From Bacteroidota bacterium (lineage in GTDB: Bacteria; Bacteroidota; Bacteroidia; B-17B0; Aurantibacillaceae): DNA of 64,000 bases. The translations under genes were made by a program, and so were the position numbers. The notes beneath the pieces are model-generated. The model was not told where the DNA came from, made no database searches, and was given only the letters and a program-made list of their open reading frames with translations. Below, one piece after another: positions 1 through 7,197 of the stretch. Positions within the stretch are counted from its first letter, which is position 1, and every line of letters starts with the position of its first letter. The stretch lies in assembly GCA_021155905.1 (NCBI GenBank), contig JAJNBG010000002.1:1-64000 (forward strand), written 5' to 3'.

Positions 1-66
1 TTCGAAGCCCATTTCGGTCACGGCTTTTAGGAGCATTGGCTCCAAGCCTAATTCTTGAAATGTCAT
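1..66 (-). CDS. DEAD/DEAH-box RNA helicase, N-terminal fragment
   Basis: Only the first 22 codons are in the window; the gene runs off the left edge. On the minus strand they read MTFQELGLEP then MLLKAVTEMGFE. This matches the start of bacterial DEAD-box RNA helicases (DeaD/RhlE type): a phenylalanine 17 or more residues ahead of the Q motif, then 'F.ELGL.P.LLKA...MGF'. These ATP-dependent cytoplasmic helicases unwind RNA in ribosome assembly and cold adaptation. The ATG at 66-64 overlaps the stop of a 23-codon leader ORF as ATGA. The helicase motifs themselves lie outside the window, so the subfamily cannot be given. Confidence 0.72.
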   Translation of the reverse strand, partial: MTFQELGLEPMLLKAVTEMGFE

Positions 67-162
67 TTGTTTTTGTTTAAATTATTATTACTAGCTGCTC
101 TAGAAGATTTAATTTTCGCAGTAGCTGTGAACATTTTATAGCCCGACGTAGGCGCGTTCACA
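63..162 (-). promoter_or_regulatory. Structured leader with short upstream ORF before the helicase gene
   Basis: A 23-codon ORF (134 down to 63, ATG at 134-132) ends in TGA overlapping the helicase ATG as ATGA. It is rich in A, S, K and N. Around its start lies a perfect 7-nt inverted repeat, TGTGAAC (126-132) and GTTCACA (156-162), enclosing a GC-rich segment, so the ORF start could be sequestered in a hairpin. Cold-shock helicase genes often have long regulated leaders. That the ORF is translated, or that the hairpin regulates, is inference. Confidence 0.3.
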
Positions 163-328
163 ATGTATTGGATGCAAATATTAAATCTAATTGCGGTGCA
201 AAGATACAACAAATATTTTAATTAACAAGCTATGAACAATCATATAATTAATAAAATATTGATTATTAGTAGTTTACATATTATCTGGCGATTAATTTAT
301 AATTTTTTAAGATCAATAGGTAAAATAA

Positions 329-360
329 TTTGGTTTATAAAATAAACTAGTTTACATTTG
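329..360 (+). promoter_or_regulatory. Bacteroidota-type promoter (-33/-7)
   Basis: TTTG at 329-332 and TACATTTG at 353-360, with a 20-nt spacer, fit the Bacteroidota consensus TTTG-N(17-23)-TAnnTTTG. The ATG at 371 would leave a leader of only about 7 nt. It would drive the 371-2318 cluster. Confidence 0.55.
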
Positions 361-370
361 CCTCGAGAAA

Positions 371-1012
371 ATGAAATTATATATTTTGATATGTGCCTTT
401 GCCGCTTTTACAGCGACGGCTCAAAGCGTATCTTACAAAGAAAGTTTAAAAAAGAACATTCGTGTTTTTGAGTCTTCTAATAGTGCACCTGAGTTTATAA
501 AATCAGCCAATGAATTTGAAACGATGGCATTATCCGAAAAAAAAGAATGGTTGCCGTTTTATTATGCCGGTTTATGTAATGTACTGGCAGCTTTTCAAAA
601 ACCAAAACCAGAAATTGATGCTTTGTGTGATAAAGCAGAAGGTCTGGCACATAAAGCGGATTCCTTAAGTAAAAATAATTCAGAAGTATTGGTTTTAAGA
701 TCCATGATTGCAGCCGCACGTATTAACGTGAACCAGGCAAAACGGGGACAAAAATATGGCATGATGGCCAGGAAATTTGCAAACGAAGCAGTAAAATTAA
801 ATGACGCCAATCCCAGGGCATATTTTGTAAAAGCACAGGCAACTTTGTATACACCAGCTGCTTTTGGTGGTGGTGAAAAAAAAGCCAAACCCATTTTTGA
901 ATTGGTATTAGAAAAAGCAAAAACATTTAAACCGGAATCTAATCTTCACCCAACATGGGGAAAGACAGAGGCTGATCAGGAATTAAAAAAAATAAATAAT
1001 AAACAGAAATAA
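371..1012 (+). CDS. Exported TPR-like protein
   Basis: A 213-residue protein of unknown role. Residues 1-18 (MKLYILICAFAAFTATAQ) are a typical signal peptide with an A-x-A/Q cleavage region, so it should be periplasmic. The rest is alpha-helical with TPR-like spacing: 'WLPFYYAGLCNV', 'ADSLSKNNSEVLVLRSM', 'AVKLNDANPRAYFVKAQA', which resembles Bacteroidota proteins annotated as hypothetical with tetratricopeptide-like folds. It ends 5 nt before the next gene and probably starts a co-transcribed set with the membrane protein and winged-helix regulator that follow. The start is fixed by the signal peptide and by the promoter directly upstream. No catalytic motif is visible. Confidence 0.8.
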   Translation: MKLYILICAFAAFTATAQSVSYKESLKKNIRVFESSNSAPEFIKSANEFETMALSEKKEWLPFYYAGLCNVLAAFQKPKPEIDALCDKAEGLAHKADSLSKNNSEVLVLRSMIAAARINVNQAKRGQKYGMMARKFANEAVKLNDANPRAYFVKAQATLYTPAAFGGGEKKAKPIFELVLEKAKTFKPESNLHPTWGKTEADQELKKINNKQK

Positions 1013-1017
1013 ACCCA

Positions 1018-1590
1018 ATGGAAGAAAGAGAGATTAATATCAGTGAGAGTTTAAAGATTATCCAAAGTATGGTGAATAAAACACAGCGTCAATTTAGTGA
1101 CGATAGTTTTTATTACATCATGTGGGGTTGGTTGGTTTTCACAGCTTCTGTGGCTCATTTTATTTTGTTACAGTTAAATGTGCCGCAAGCACCAATTGTC
1201 TGGTTGCTAATGCCGGTTGGCGGAATTGTTTCCATGATCTATGGAGCAAAACAAAGCAAAAAGGAAAAAATCAAAACTTATGTGGGCAACTACATGAGCT
1301 ATTTATGGGGTGCTATGGGAATGGCCATGCTTGTTGTGTTGGGAATGGCATTCAAAATTGGGTTTGATGTAACGTACCCGATACTGATCTTAATTTATGG
1401 AATCGGAACATTTGTTTCAGGAGGTTTATTAAGCTTCAGGCCTTTGATCATTGGCGGTGTTATTTGTTTCGCGCTTTCTGTAGTTTCGTTTTTTGCGATG
1501 TTTCAATACCAACTATTATTTATCGCCGCGGCTATGTTAGCTTCATACATTATTCCCGGCCATTTATTAAAAGCGAAATTTAACAACTAA
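1018..1590 (+). CDS. Six-TM integral membrane protein, unknown function
   Basis: A 190-residue protein with a soluble N-terminus of about 25 residues (MEEREINISESLKIIQSMV) and six hydrophobic segments near residues 27-50, 59-77, 93-111, 118-138, 143-162 and 166-184. I recognise no transporter or enzyme motif. It sits 5 nt after the TPR-like gene and 4 nt before a small winged-helix regulator. Membrane protein plus winged-helix regulator pairs of this kind recur in Bacteroidota, where the regulator probably controls its own operon. That partnership is inferred from spacing only. Confidence 0.75.
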   Translation: MEEREINISESLKIIQSMVNKTQRQFSDDSFYYIMWGWLVFTASVAHFILLQLNVPQAPIVWLLMPVGGIVSMIYGAKQSKKEKIKTYVGNYMSYLWGAMGMAMLVVLGMAFKIGFDVTYPILILIYGIGTFVSGGLLSFRPLIIGGVICFALSVVSFFAMFQYQLLFIAAAMLASYIIPGHLLKAKFNN

Positions 1591-1594
1591 ACTA

Positions 1595-1891
1595 ATGGCA
1601 CTCAAAGAACTCAATCCATTATTGCATTCGCAGCTCCGGCTGGCGGTTATGTCATTATTGGCGGGAGTAAAGGAAGCAGACTTTTCCTTTTTGAAAGAAG
1701 AGACGAATTCTACAGCCGGTAATCTGAGTGTGCAATTGCAAAAATTAAAAGAAGCCGATTATATAGAAATAGAAAAATCATTCAAAAACAATTATCCCCA
1801 AACCACTTGTAAAATGACTAATAAGGGTTTAAGTGCATTTAATGAATACGTGGAAAATTTAAAAGAGTATTTGGTGCCTAAAAAGACTTAA
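1595..1891 (+). CDS. Winged-helix DNA-binding transcriptional regulator (MarR/ArsR-like, short)
   Basis: A 98-residue cytoplasmic protein that is almost entirely one winged helix-turn-helix domain. 'LHSQLRLAVMSLLAG' is helix 1, 'FSFLKEETNSTAGNLSVQL' is the helix-turn-helix with the recognition helix, 'KLKEADYIEIEKSF' runs into the wing, and 'CKMTNKGLSAFNEYVENL' is the closing helix. This is the usual layout of the short Bacteroidota 'transcriptional regulator/winged helix DNA-binding' family, which lacks a separate ligand domain. It is probably translated with the preceding membrane gene (4-nt gap) and may repress the operon. The target site is not evident. Confidence 0.85.
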   Translation: MALKELNPLLHSQLRLAVMSLLAGVKEADFSFLKEETNSTAGNLSVQLQKLKEADYIEIEKSFKNNYPQTTCKMTNKGLSAFNEYVENLKEYLVPKKT

Positions 1892-1945
1892 GGGATTAAA
1901 GGGACGGAAGAGAGAAAAGAGACTTAATGATTTCCTGTAAAACTT

Positions 1946-1970
1946 GTCACTTCGAGCGGAGTCGAGAAGC
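1946..1970 (-). repeat. Dispersed palindromic element, CTTC/GAAG arms (copy A)
   Basis: On the minus strand: arm CTTC, core TCGACTCCGCTC, arm GAAG, then TGAC. The 25-nt unit is identical, in opposite orientation, to copy E at 8512-8536. It lies between the regulator and 2TM genes. Confidence 0.8.
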
Positions 1971-2048
1971 AGCATCTCAAAGGCCCAGAATCTAGTTCAG
2001 TGTGATGATAGAATAAAGTATAAAAAAAATAATAAACTAAAACAAAAA

Positions 2049-2318
2049 ATGGAAACAGAAAAAGAACGTGAACTATGGAAACTGGCAAAAAAACGTGTTG
2101 GTTTTAAAAGACATTTGGCAACCTATATTGTAATCAATGCCTTTTTTTGGGCGTTATGGTACTTCACCGACCATAATGATGATTATAACGGGGTACCATG
2201 GCCGATTTTTCCAATGTTGGGCTGGGGCATAGGTATTATGTTTAGTTTCCTTGGAGCTTATGTGTTTGTAAAACATGATTCCGTGGAAAGAGAATACGAA
2301 AAACTGAAGAATCAATAG
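2049..2318 (+). CDS. 2TM domain-containing protein
   Basis: An 89-residue small membrane protein matching the 2TM family common in Bacteroidota: charged N-terminus 'METEKERELWKLAKKRVGFK', first membrane helix 'YIVINAFFWALWYF', a short loop with 'GVPWPIFPMLGWGIG', second helix 'IMFSFLGAYVFV', and a basic/acidic tail 'EREYEKLKNQ'. The open frame extends to a TTG at 1944, but that part reads through repeat copy A and low-complexity DNA, so the ATG at 2049 is the real start. 2TM domains often occur beside or fused to LytTR/histidine-kinase signalling proteins; no such gene is adjacent here. Function is unknown. Confidence 0.85.
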   Translation: METEKERELWKLAKKRVGFKRHLATYIVINAFFWALWYFTDHNDDYNGVPWPIFPMLGWGIGIMFSFLGAYVFVKHDSVEREYEKLKNQ

Positions 2319-2331
2319 TAAATGTTTAATC

Positions 2332-2442
2332 GTTCTCGATACAGCGCAAAGTGACAGCGCTTACTCGAACTGACAAACAGTGAGGATATTATGTCCGTTC
2401 GAGTGATTTTTGCCTGTCTCTTGCAAAAATTGTATCGAGAAC
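2332..2442. repeat. Nested inverted repeat (REP-like element, 111 nt)
   Basis: Outer arms GTTCTCGATACA (2332-2343) and TGTATCGAGAAC (2431-2442) are perfect 12-bp complements. Inner arms ACTCGAAC (2363-2370) and GTTCGAGT (2397-2404) form a second perfect stem. It fills the gap between the 2TM and HEAT-repeat genes. Confidence 0.75.
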
Positions 2443-2481
2443 AGTACAATTTTTTTGTTAGACGTTTATAACTATTATAAA

Positions 2482-3318
2482 ATGAGTTTCTATGATCTTC
2501 CGAAAGATAAACGGGCTGCATTGGTTAATGAGATCAAGACAGCTATTTTATCTGAAATAAAACCCTTCGACTCCGCTCAGGGTTCGAAGCTTAAGAACAC
2601 CCTTGAGTATTTCTCGAACGAGGATACATACATCCGTAAAGCAGCTTATTTATCCATTGGCAGAATTTATTTAGAGAATGATGGTTTACGTAAAACCATC
2701 ATTCTTATTTTAGATAAGTTATTAAAAGAGGAAAAAGCTCATATTCGCCAAACCGTGATCAACGCGGCAGGTGAAATAGGAAAAACAGATTTTAAGATCG
2801 TACAACATTTCTTTGAGAAAGGATTATTTGATGAACACCATTCCGTTCGGAATGCCGTAATCGGTTCAATAAAAAAGATGGGAGAGAAGAACCCTATTCC
2901 TGTGTTAAAATGGTCGGAGCAATATTTACATCACGAGAATAAAGAGATCCGTCGTGAGATTTGTCATGGCATTGAACTGCGGGGTAGAACCCATCCCCAG
3001 GATATTTTACCCTTATTGAAAGTATTACAACATGATAAGACTTCACGCGTACGAACAACGCTCGTTCATGTCATTGGGCAGATTGCTTATAAGAAAGGCT
3101 GTTTACAAACGGTAATTGCCGATCTCAATACCTGGGAAAATAAAGAACTCACTAATGATGCCATTGAAGAAATCATAGACGTGCATTATCGCTACCGTGA
3201 TTTTTCAATACTAACGCAGAAAGAGGCTATTGCTTATATTGAGAAGCATTATAAGACTTCTCGACTTCCCATCCGCCGGCTGGCGGATGGGGCATCACCA
3301 GGTGACAGAATTATTTAA
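2482..3318 (+). CDS. HEAT-repeat protein with in-frame repeat insertions
   Basis: A 278-residue cytoplasmic alpha-solenoid. Paired helices of HEAT/PBS-lyase type recur: 'IRKAAYLSIGRI', 'HIRQTVINAAGEIGK', 'SVRNAVIGSIKKMG', 'EIRREICHGIELRG', 'RVRTTLVHVIGQIA'. Such proteins are protein-binding scaffolds; no enzyme motif is visible. Two parts look foreign. Residues 28-34 (PFDSAQG) are encoded by repeat copy B, the same 20 nt found in aroC. The C-terminal tail 'LPIRRLADGASPGDRII' is encoded by another dispersed repeat with a strong hairpin, so the original stop was probably lost or replaced. I chose the ATG at 2482 because the upstream 24 codons run through the nested palindrome. Confidence 0.8.
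   Translation: MSFYDLPKDKRAALVNEIKTAILSEIKPFDSAQGSKLKNTLEYFSNEDTYIRKAAYLSIGRIYLENDGLRKTIILILDKLLKEEKAHIRQTVINAAGEIGKTDFKIVQHFFEKGLFDEHHSVRNAVIGSIKKMGEKNPIPVLKWSEQYLHHENKEIRREICHGIELRGRTHPQDILPLLKVLQHDKTSRVRTTLVHVIGQIAYKKGCLQTVIADLNTWENKELTNDAIEEIIDVHYRYRDFSILTQKEAIAYIEKHYKTSRLPIRRLADGASPGDRII
2563..2582 (+). repeat. Dispersed palindromic element, CCCT/AGGG arms (copy B, in coding sequence)
   Basis: Arm CCCT (2563-2566), core TCGACTCCGCTC (2567-2578), arm AGGG (2579-2582). It is identical to copy H inside aroC and read in the same frame, giving PFDSAQG. Confidence 0.85.
3258..3307. repeat. Dispersed repeat with 10-bp hairpin at the 3' end of the HEAT gene
   Basis: CCCATCCGCC (3268-3277) pairs perfectly with GGCGGATGGG (3282-3291) around a GGCT loop. 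It is flanked by TTCTCGACT on the left and GGTGACA on the right, which resemble the outer parts of the TCGACTC family, so it looks like a variant with a different core. Confidence 0.65.
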
Positions 3319-3319
3319 T

Positions 3320-3868
3320 CTATAATGGCTTCGCCGGTAAATTAATTTCAAAGGCTGCCCACTTTCTGTCTTCCCCATTCCAGTAATACTGTATGGATTT
3401 CCCACCATTAGTGTCATAAACAATGTAATAGGCTTTCAGGTCATCCGTGGCATAATAACTTTTGATCATCACTTCACCGGTATTTCCAGGTAAAGGTTTT
3501 TCCGGTAAATTAATTTCAAAAGGGTTCCATTTATGATCGGTTCCGTTCCAGTAATACTGAACGGACTTTCCCGTCTTCGTATCCCAGGCAATATAGTAAG
3601 CTGCACCGTCCTTGTAATCAAAGTATACATCAAACATAATATTACCTAATGCTCCCGGTACTGGTGCGGCAGGAATATTAATTTCAAATGCGCTCCATTT
3701 GTGTTCATCATTGTTCCAGTAATACTGAATTGATTTACCGGTTTTAATATCCCATGCGATGTAATAACTTTTCTTATCGTTCTTGTCGTAATAAGAAGTC
3801 ATACGAATGTTGTTTTGCGCTTTTAAGCTCAGCGATGCTAATGCGAGAAAAAGAAAGATTGTTTTCAT
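3320..3868 (-). CDS. Secreted protein with three tandem ~57-residue repeats
   Basis: A 182-residue protein with a signal peptide (MKTIFLFLALASLSLKAQ), so exported. The mature part is three near-identical units, each built as 'YYDKND.K.YYIAWD', 'TGKS.QYYWN', 'HKW..FEINLP..P.PG'. Each is rich in Y and W with short beta-strand patterns, and probably a small beta-sheet or one propeller-like blade. I do not recognise a named family. The open frame continues 33 codons upstream through the neighbouring terminator region, but the signal peptide fixes the start at 3868. Its stop is 2 nt past the convergent HEAT gene. The function is unknown; the repeats suggest binding rather than catalysis. Confidence 0.75.
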   Translation of the reverse strand: MKTIFLFLALASLSLKAQNNIRMTSYYDKNDKKSYYIAWDIKTGKSIQYYWNNDEHKWSAFEINIPAAPVPGALGNIMFDVYFDYKDGAAYYIAWDTKTGKSVQYYWNGTDHKWNPFEINLPEKPLPGNTGEVMIKSYYATDDLKAYYIVYDTNGGKSIQYYWNGEDRKWAAFEINLPAKPL

Positions 3869-3913
3869 AAAATGAGTTTTATTAAATATAGGCTTTTCTT
3901 TAATATTCATTAA

Positions 3914-3956
3914 ATAAAAAAGAGCTGCCGGAAATCGGACAGCTCTTTTATTTTTT
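3914..3956 (-). terminator. Rho-independent terminator (of the DoxX gene)
   Basis: The stem pairs AAAAAGAGCTG with CAGCTCTTTT, plus CCG/CGG with a one-base bulge, and T-rich runs lie on both sides. It lies 3' of the minus-strand gene ending at 4003 and could work in both directions. Confidence 0.75.
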
Positions 3957-3971
3957 CTGCTTCTCAATTTC

Positions 3972-3988
3972 TCCCGATAGGTACGGGA
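3972..3988. repeat. Small palindrome TCCCG-N7-CGGGA
   Basis: TCCCG (3972-3976) and CGGGA (3984-3988) flank ATAGGTA. A short hairpin just after the DoxX gene stop, with the look of another dispersed Bacteroidota repeat. There is only one copy in the window, so the assignment is weak. Confidence 0.35.
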
Positions 3989-4002
3989 TGAACTGACAGA
4001 AG

Positions 4003-5322
4003 TTACTTCATGAATTTTTGTTTCACGTCACTGTAAGTTGGGAAATTATTGTGGTGCCAGTTCATGATGACGGTTCCGTTTTTAATTAAAATTAATCCCG
4101 GGTTAGCGCGCACCATCGTTTTTAAAACGATACCATCGGCATTCGCGAAATCATACATGGCCTGGTGCTTGTGTTTATAATCATCAATCTGTTTAGCATC
4201 TCCTGCCGTTAACGCCAGTACTTTCACATGATCTGCATCCGCCAGTTTATACAGATCGTTTATTTTGGCATGCAGGGTTTCATTGTCTTCCGTTTTAGTC
4301 AGGTCATAACAGATCAACAGGAACATATAATCTTTGGTGTTCAGAATACTATCCTTGATGTCATTTCCATTCAGGTCCGTGATGGAAAAGTCAACAATCT
4401 TTGGTGGATTAATGGCATCATGTATTAAAATATTATCTGTTGCCACCCATTTCCAGTTCAGGGTATCCTGCCATGGGTAATTCTTCATATCAAAATGTTT
4501 TTGCTCGCCCGTCTTTAAGTTTTCGTAGATAAACCCGGATTCATATTCCGCAGGTTTATAATCTGCTCCTGCTTTCATGTTTTCTTTGATGTTCATGCCA
4601 ATGGCATATGGCCTGAAATCCAATGGAGGTAAGTTACGGTAAGCATAAATAGGGAAAGCAAAAGAAAGAACAATCGCAATGGCACTTAAAGACATGGTGA
4701 TCAACCCTGAGAATAATTCGTTGATGTGTTCTTTACCTGAAATCAATAGGGTGATAAGCATTAAAAGTACCACGTCTTTCCAGAAACTAGTCCATGGTTT
4801 TAATACCAGGAAATCCCCGAAACAACCGCAGGTGGTTACTTTGTTATAGCAGGCTGAGTAGAAGGTTAAGAAAGTAAAGAAAGCAATTTGCGTGAAGAGT
4901 AAAGCCAGTGTTAAATTACGCTTCCAGCCAACCAGTAACATAAAGCCTAAAGCCATTTCACTCACGCATAATAAAATAGAGAGGGGTAAAGCGATGTGGG
5001 CAAAGCTTTCGAAAATAGATAGACCTGAATCGGCTTTGAATACTTCAAAGTACTCCTGCAATTTGTAACTGAAACCCAGGGGATCGTTTGCTTTAATAAA
5101 GCCGGAGAAGATGAATAAACCACCTACCAGAAAACGGGAGATATGTGTGATAATTGGAAGCTTATTGAGAAAGCCTGACCCGTTTACCAGTAACACCAGG
5201 ATACCCAAGACTATGCCAATAGTGGTTTTGCTGAAGCAGGCAGGTGTGATGTAAAATAAAAACGCTGCCAATCCCAGCGACCAGATAGCACGGAATGATT
5301 TTGAAGATAAAAACTTTTTCAT
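4003..5322 (-). CDS. DoxX/MauE-type membrane protein fused to a thioredoxin-like domain (BT_3928-like)
   Basis: A 439-residue inner-membrane protein. Residues 1-230 carry about seven hydrophobic helices with the DoxX/MauE pattern 'HISRFLVGGLFIFSGFIKAN', then 'GFMLLVGWKRNLTLALLF' and a cysteine-containing 'SACYNKVTTCGCFGDFL' segment. In MauE relatives such cysteines serve periplasmic redox or disulfide chemistry. Residues 300-439 look thioredoxin/AhpC-like ('YMFLLICYDL', 'VKVLALTAG', 'NPGLILIKNGTVIMNWHH') but have no CxxC, so that domain probably binds or scaffolds instead of reducing disulfides. The layout matches Bacteroidota proteins annotated BT_3928 family. It is a single gene bounded downstream by a terminator. 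Confidence 0.85.
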   Translation of the reverse strand: MKKFLSSKSFRAIWSLGLAAFLFYITPACFSKTTIGIVLGILVLLVNGSGFLNKLPIITHISRFLVGGLFIFSGFIKANDPLGFSYKLQEYFEVFKADSGLSIFESFAHIALPLSILLCVSEMALGFMLLVGWKRNLTLALLFTQIAFFTFLTFYSACYNKVTTCGCFGDFLVLKPWTSFWKDVVLLMLITLLISGKEHINELFSGLITMSLSAIAIVLSFAFPIYAYRNLPPLDFRPYAIGMNIKENMKAGADYKPAEYESGFIYENLKTGEQKHFDMKNYPWQDTLNWKWVATDNILIHDAINPPKIVDFSITDLNGNDIKDSILNTKDYMFLLICYDLTKTEDNETLHAKINDLYKLADADHVKVLALTAGDAKQIDDYKHKHQAMYDFANADGIVLKTMVRANPGLILIKNGTVIMNWHHNNFPTYSDVKQKFMK

Positions 5323-5434
5323 AGAATATGTTTAAGTCTCTAAAGTATAACCTATGGGCCTAAGTTAAAACACTTTTAAAGTTTTTTAACTAACAATGGA
5401 AGTTTGATAGCTTCAGGCTTGTGAGCTTAAAATA

Positions 5435-5462
5435 CAAAACCCGGAATTTTTCCCGGGTTTTG
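5435..5462 (-). terminator. Rho-independent terminator (of the copper-storage protein gene)
   Basis: CAAAACCCGG (5435-5444) and CCGGGTTTTG (5453-5462) form a perfect 10-bp stem with an 8-nt loop. On the minus strand it is followed by TATTTTAAG. Confidence 0.8.
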
Positions 5463-5490
5463 AAAAGTAATTTTTATGTGTAGTGGTGCA

Positions 5491-5928
5491 TCACATTTTT
5501 TTGCAAAGTTCCGCTGCTTTGTAACAGGCATCTGCACAATTTTTACAATGATCCATGTTGTGCTTGGAACATTCGTCACCGCATCTTTTGCAAATGTCGG
5601 CGCAGATCCTGCACATTTCTTTGGATTGCTCGCTGCCTAAACTCATTAACTGGCTGGCAGCTTTGCAAACAGCAACACACTCCATGTTAAGTTGAATGCA
5701 ACGAGACATCACATCGACGTTTTTTTCCTTCAGGCACATGCTTGAACAGTTGTTGCACATGGCAGCGCAGTTGTTGCAGGCATCAATACAGGCTTTCATC
5801 TCATTGAAGGAAGATTTCGAAAGTGCCGGATTCGTTTTTGAATAGTAGCTATCGTCCACAAACGAAATAAAGGAGAAGCACATCAGTGCCATTAAAAAAA
5901 GTCCGAGAATAATAAAATGTTTTTTCAT
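5491..5928 (-). CDS. Exported four-helix-bundle copper-binding protein (Csp-like)
   Basis: A 145-residue protein with an N-terminal signal peptide (MKKHFIILGLFLMALMCF) and a mature part with 18 cysteines. They come in helical i/i+3/i+4 spacing: 'CIDACNNCAAMCNNCSSMC', 'CIQLNMECVAVC', 'MCRICADICKRCGDEC', 'HCKNCADACYKAAELC'. This is the pattern of copper storage proteins, where the thiolates point into a four-helix bundle and hold many Cu(I) ions. A signal peptide places it in the periplasm, like Csp1. That could make it a copper sink supplying or protecting exported copper enzymes; a copper-monooxygenase-like protein is encoded at 58876 but is not linked. It is a monocistronic gene with its own terminator. 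Confidence 0.88.
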   Translation of the reverse strand: MKKHFIILGLFLMALMCFSFISFVDDSYYSKTNPALSKSSFNEMKACIDACNNCAAMCNNCSSMCLKEKNVDVMSRCIQLNMECVAVCKAASQLMSLGSEQSKEMCRICADICKRCGDECSKHNMDHCKNCADACYKAAELCKKM

Positions 5929-6169
5929 GACTATTATATTTATAGGTTAAACTATTATTGGCTATTGCATTATCAACATGCATTGAAGTCCGAAGTAAAG
6001 GTAAGGCAGCCTTATACGGAACTTGTCTCTAATTCGTTTAAGCTAAATTTTGAATGGGTAAAAAGTTATTTTGGCTAGCGATTATGTATTATATCAAACC
6101 GAAATTATATAGGTTGTAGTAACAGTACCTGCAAAACATAAAGATTGAAGCAACCAGGGAATCATTTGG

Positions 6170-7033
6170 CTATATAAACCGGTCTATATTACGATGCAGG
6201 CTTTGTGTAACGATCTCAGCATAGCGTCGAAGGAGTTTGTCATCTTCCAGGTAACTGATGATGATTTTGATAGCTTTTTTGCCGGAGGTTAAGGTGTAAT
6301 TTTCATAAACATAATTCCTGTTATCCATGGTATAGGTTCCATACTGAGAAGCGGTAGCATAATGTTTTATTTTCAGATGGTCTACAGATGAAACGGATGT
6401 AATACTTGTGCCCGGATTTTGCATGTATTCATCATTGATGTTTAAATAAGATTTTTCATCGATCGTCATTCCGTCAACCACATCAAATTCTTCAATGGTG
6501 ACCGAGAAGGATTTGGAGGATTCAGATTTTGAAGCTTTATCGTTACTTAAGTAATTATGCAGGTAGCCCGGCAAAACAGATTTTGATTCTCTTAATTCGA
6601 AAGGCAATGTCATGCTGATCTGTGGTGAGACGAAATAATTGGCCCATTGGACATCTTTCAAATAAGGTTTGTTTTCTGTACGACTAGAATCGCCTGAGAA
6701 CGATTGATTCATTAAAAGGAAGCCTAAAAGCAATTGGAGGAGGGTGGAGGTTACAAAAATTTTTAGCTCCCGATTTTTATGGGATTTTATAAAGCGGCTG
6801 CCTCGTTGAAAAAGCTTATTCTTTTCTTTAGGCAGACTGTTTTGGATTTTTACAAAGTCCCCGTTTTGAGTGGTTTCGCTTGTTATATATGTTTCAAAAG
6901 AGGAATCGAATTTCGCTTTTTTCCAGTCTGTGTAATTGGCATTTATTTTTTTGCCACATTCTTTACAAAACACCAGGCGTTCAGTAGTGATTGAATTTTT
7001 AAAATGACAATGATTGCAAGCCAGGTAATTCAT
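6170..7033 (-). CDS. Zinc-ribbon membrane protein, unknown function
   Basis: A 287-residue protein. The N-terminus has a zinc-ribbon knuckle pair, C6-N-H-C9 and C23-K-E-C26. A basic linker leads to a single membrane helix near residues 91-112 ('FVTSTLLQLLLGFLLMNQSF'). The C-terminal 170 residues are outside or periplasmic, with alternating strands ('KIKHYATASQYGTYTMDN', 'KAIKIIISYLEDDKLLRRYA') and no recognised motif. The topology (cytoplasmic metal knuckle, one helix, outer domain) resembles small bacterial zinc-ribbon membrane proteins of unknown role. It is monocistronic, transcribed away from the XRE-S24 regulator with a terminator between. Confidence 0.75.
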   Translation of the reverse strand: MNYLACNHCHFKNSITTERLVFCKECGKKINANYTDWKKAKFDSSFETYITSETTQNGDFVKIQNSLPKEKNKLFQRGSRFIKSHKNRELKIFVTSTLLQLLLGFLLMNQSFSGDSSRTENKPYLKDVQWANYFVSPQISMTLPFELRESKSVLPGYLHNYLSNDKASKSESSKSFSVTIEEFDVVDGMTIDEKSYLNINDEYMQNPGTSITSVSSVDHLKIKHYATASQYGTYTMDNRNYVYENYTLTSGKKAIKIIISYLEDDKLLRRYAEIVTQSLHRNIDRFI

Positions 7034-7148
7034 AAGCCGTTTTTTGAATGGATGATTTACCGAATGTATGACCTCCCGTAAGAAGTTAAAAGTTTTTATC
7101 GTTTTTTAACAATGACTATTTTACACTTTAGCTTTTTCAAAATTGAAA

Positions 7149-7176
7149 AGGGCCGTAATATGATTACAGCCCTTTG
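7149..7176 (-). terminator. Terminator hairpin after the XRE-S24 gene
   Basis: The stem AAAGGGC(C)GTAAT / ATTAC(A)GCCCTTT has an ATG loop and one mismatch. On the minus strand it is followed by TTCAATTTT. It lies just downstream of the regulator stop at 7198. Confidence 0.6.
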
Positions 7177-7197
7177 CTAAAAAGAAATATTAATTAT

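Noticed and set aside
1944-2048. N-terminal extension of the 2TM protein from TTG 1944
   Set aside because: It reads through repeat copy A and low-complexity DNA; the 2TM domain starts at ATG 2049.
2312-2521. Minus-strand ORF across the nested palindrome
   Set aside because: Its codons come from the inverted repeats and the start of the HEAT gene; there is no domain or start context.
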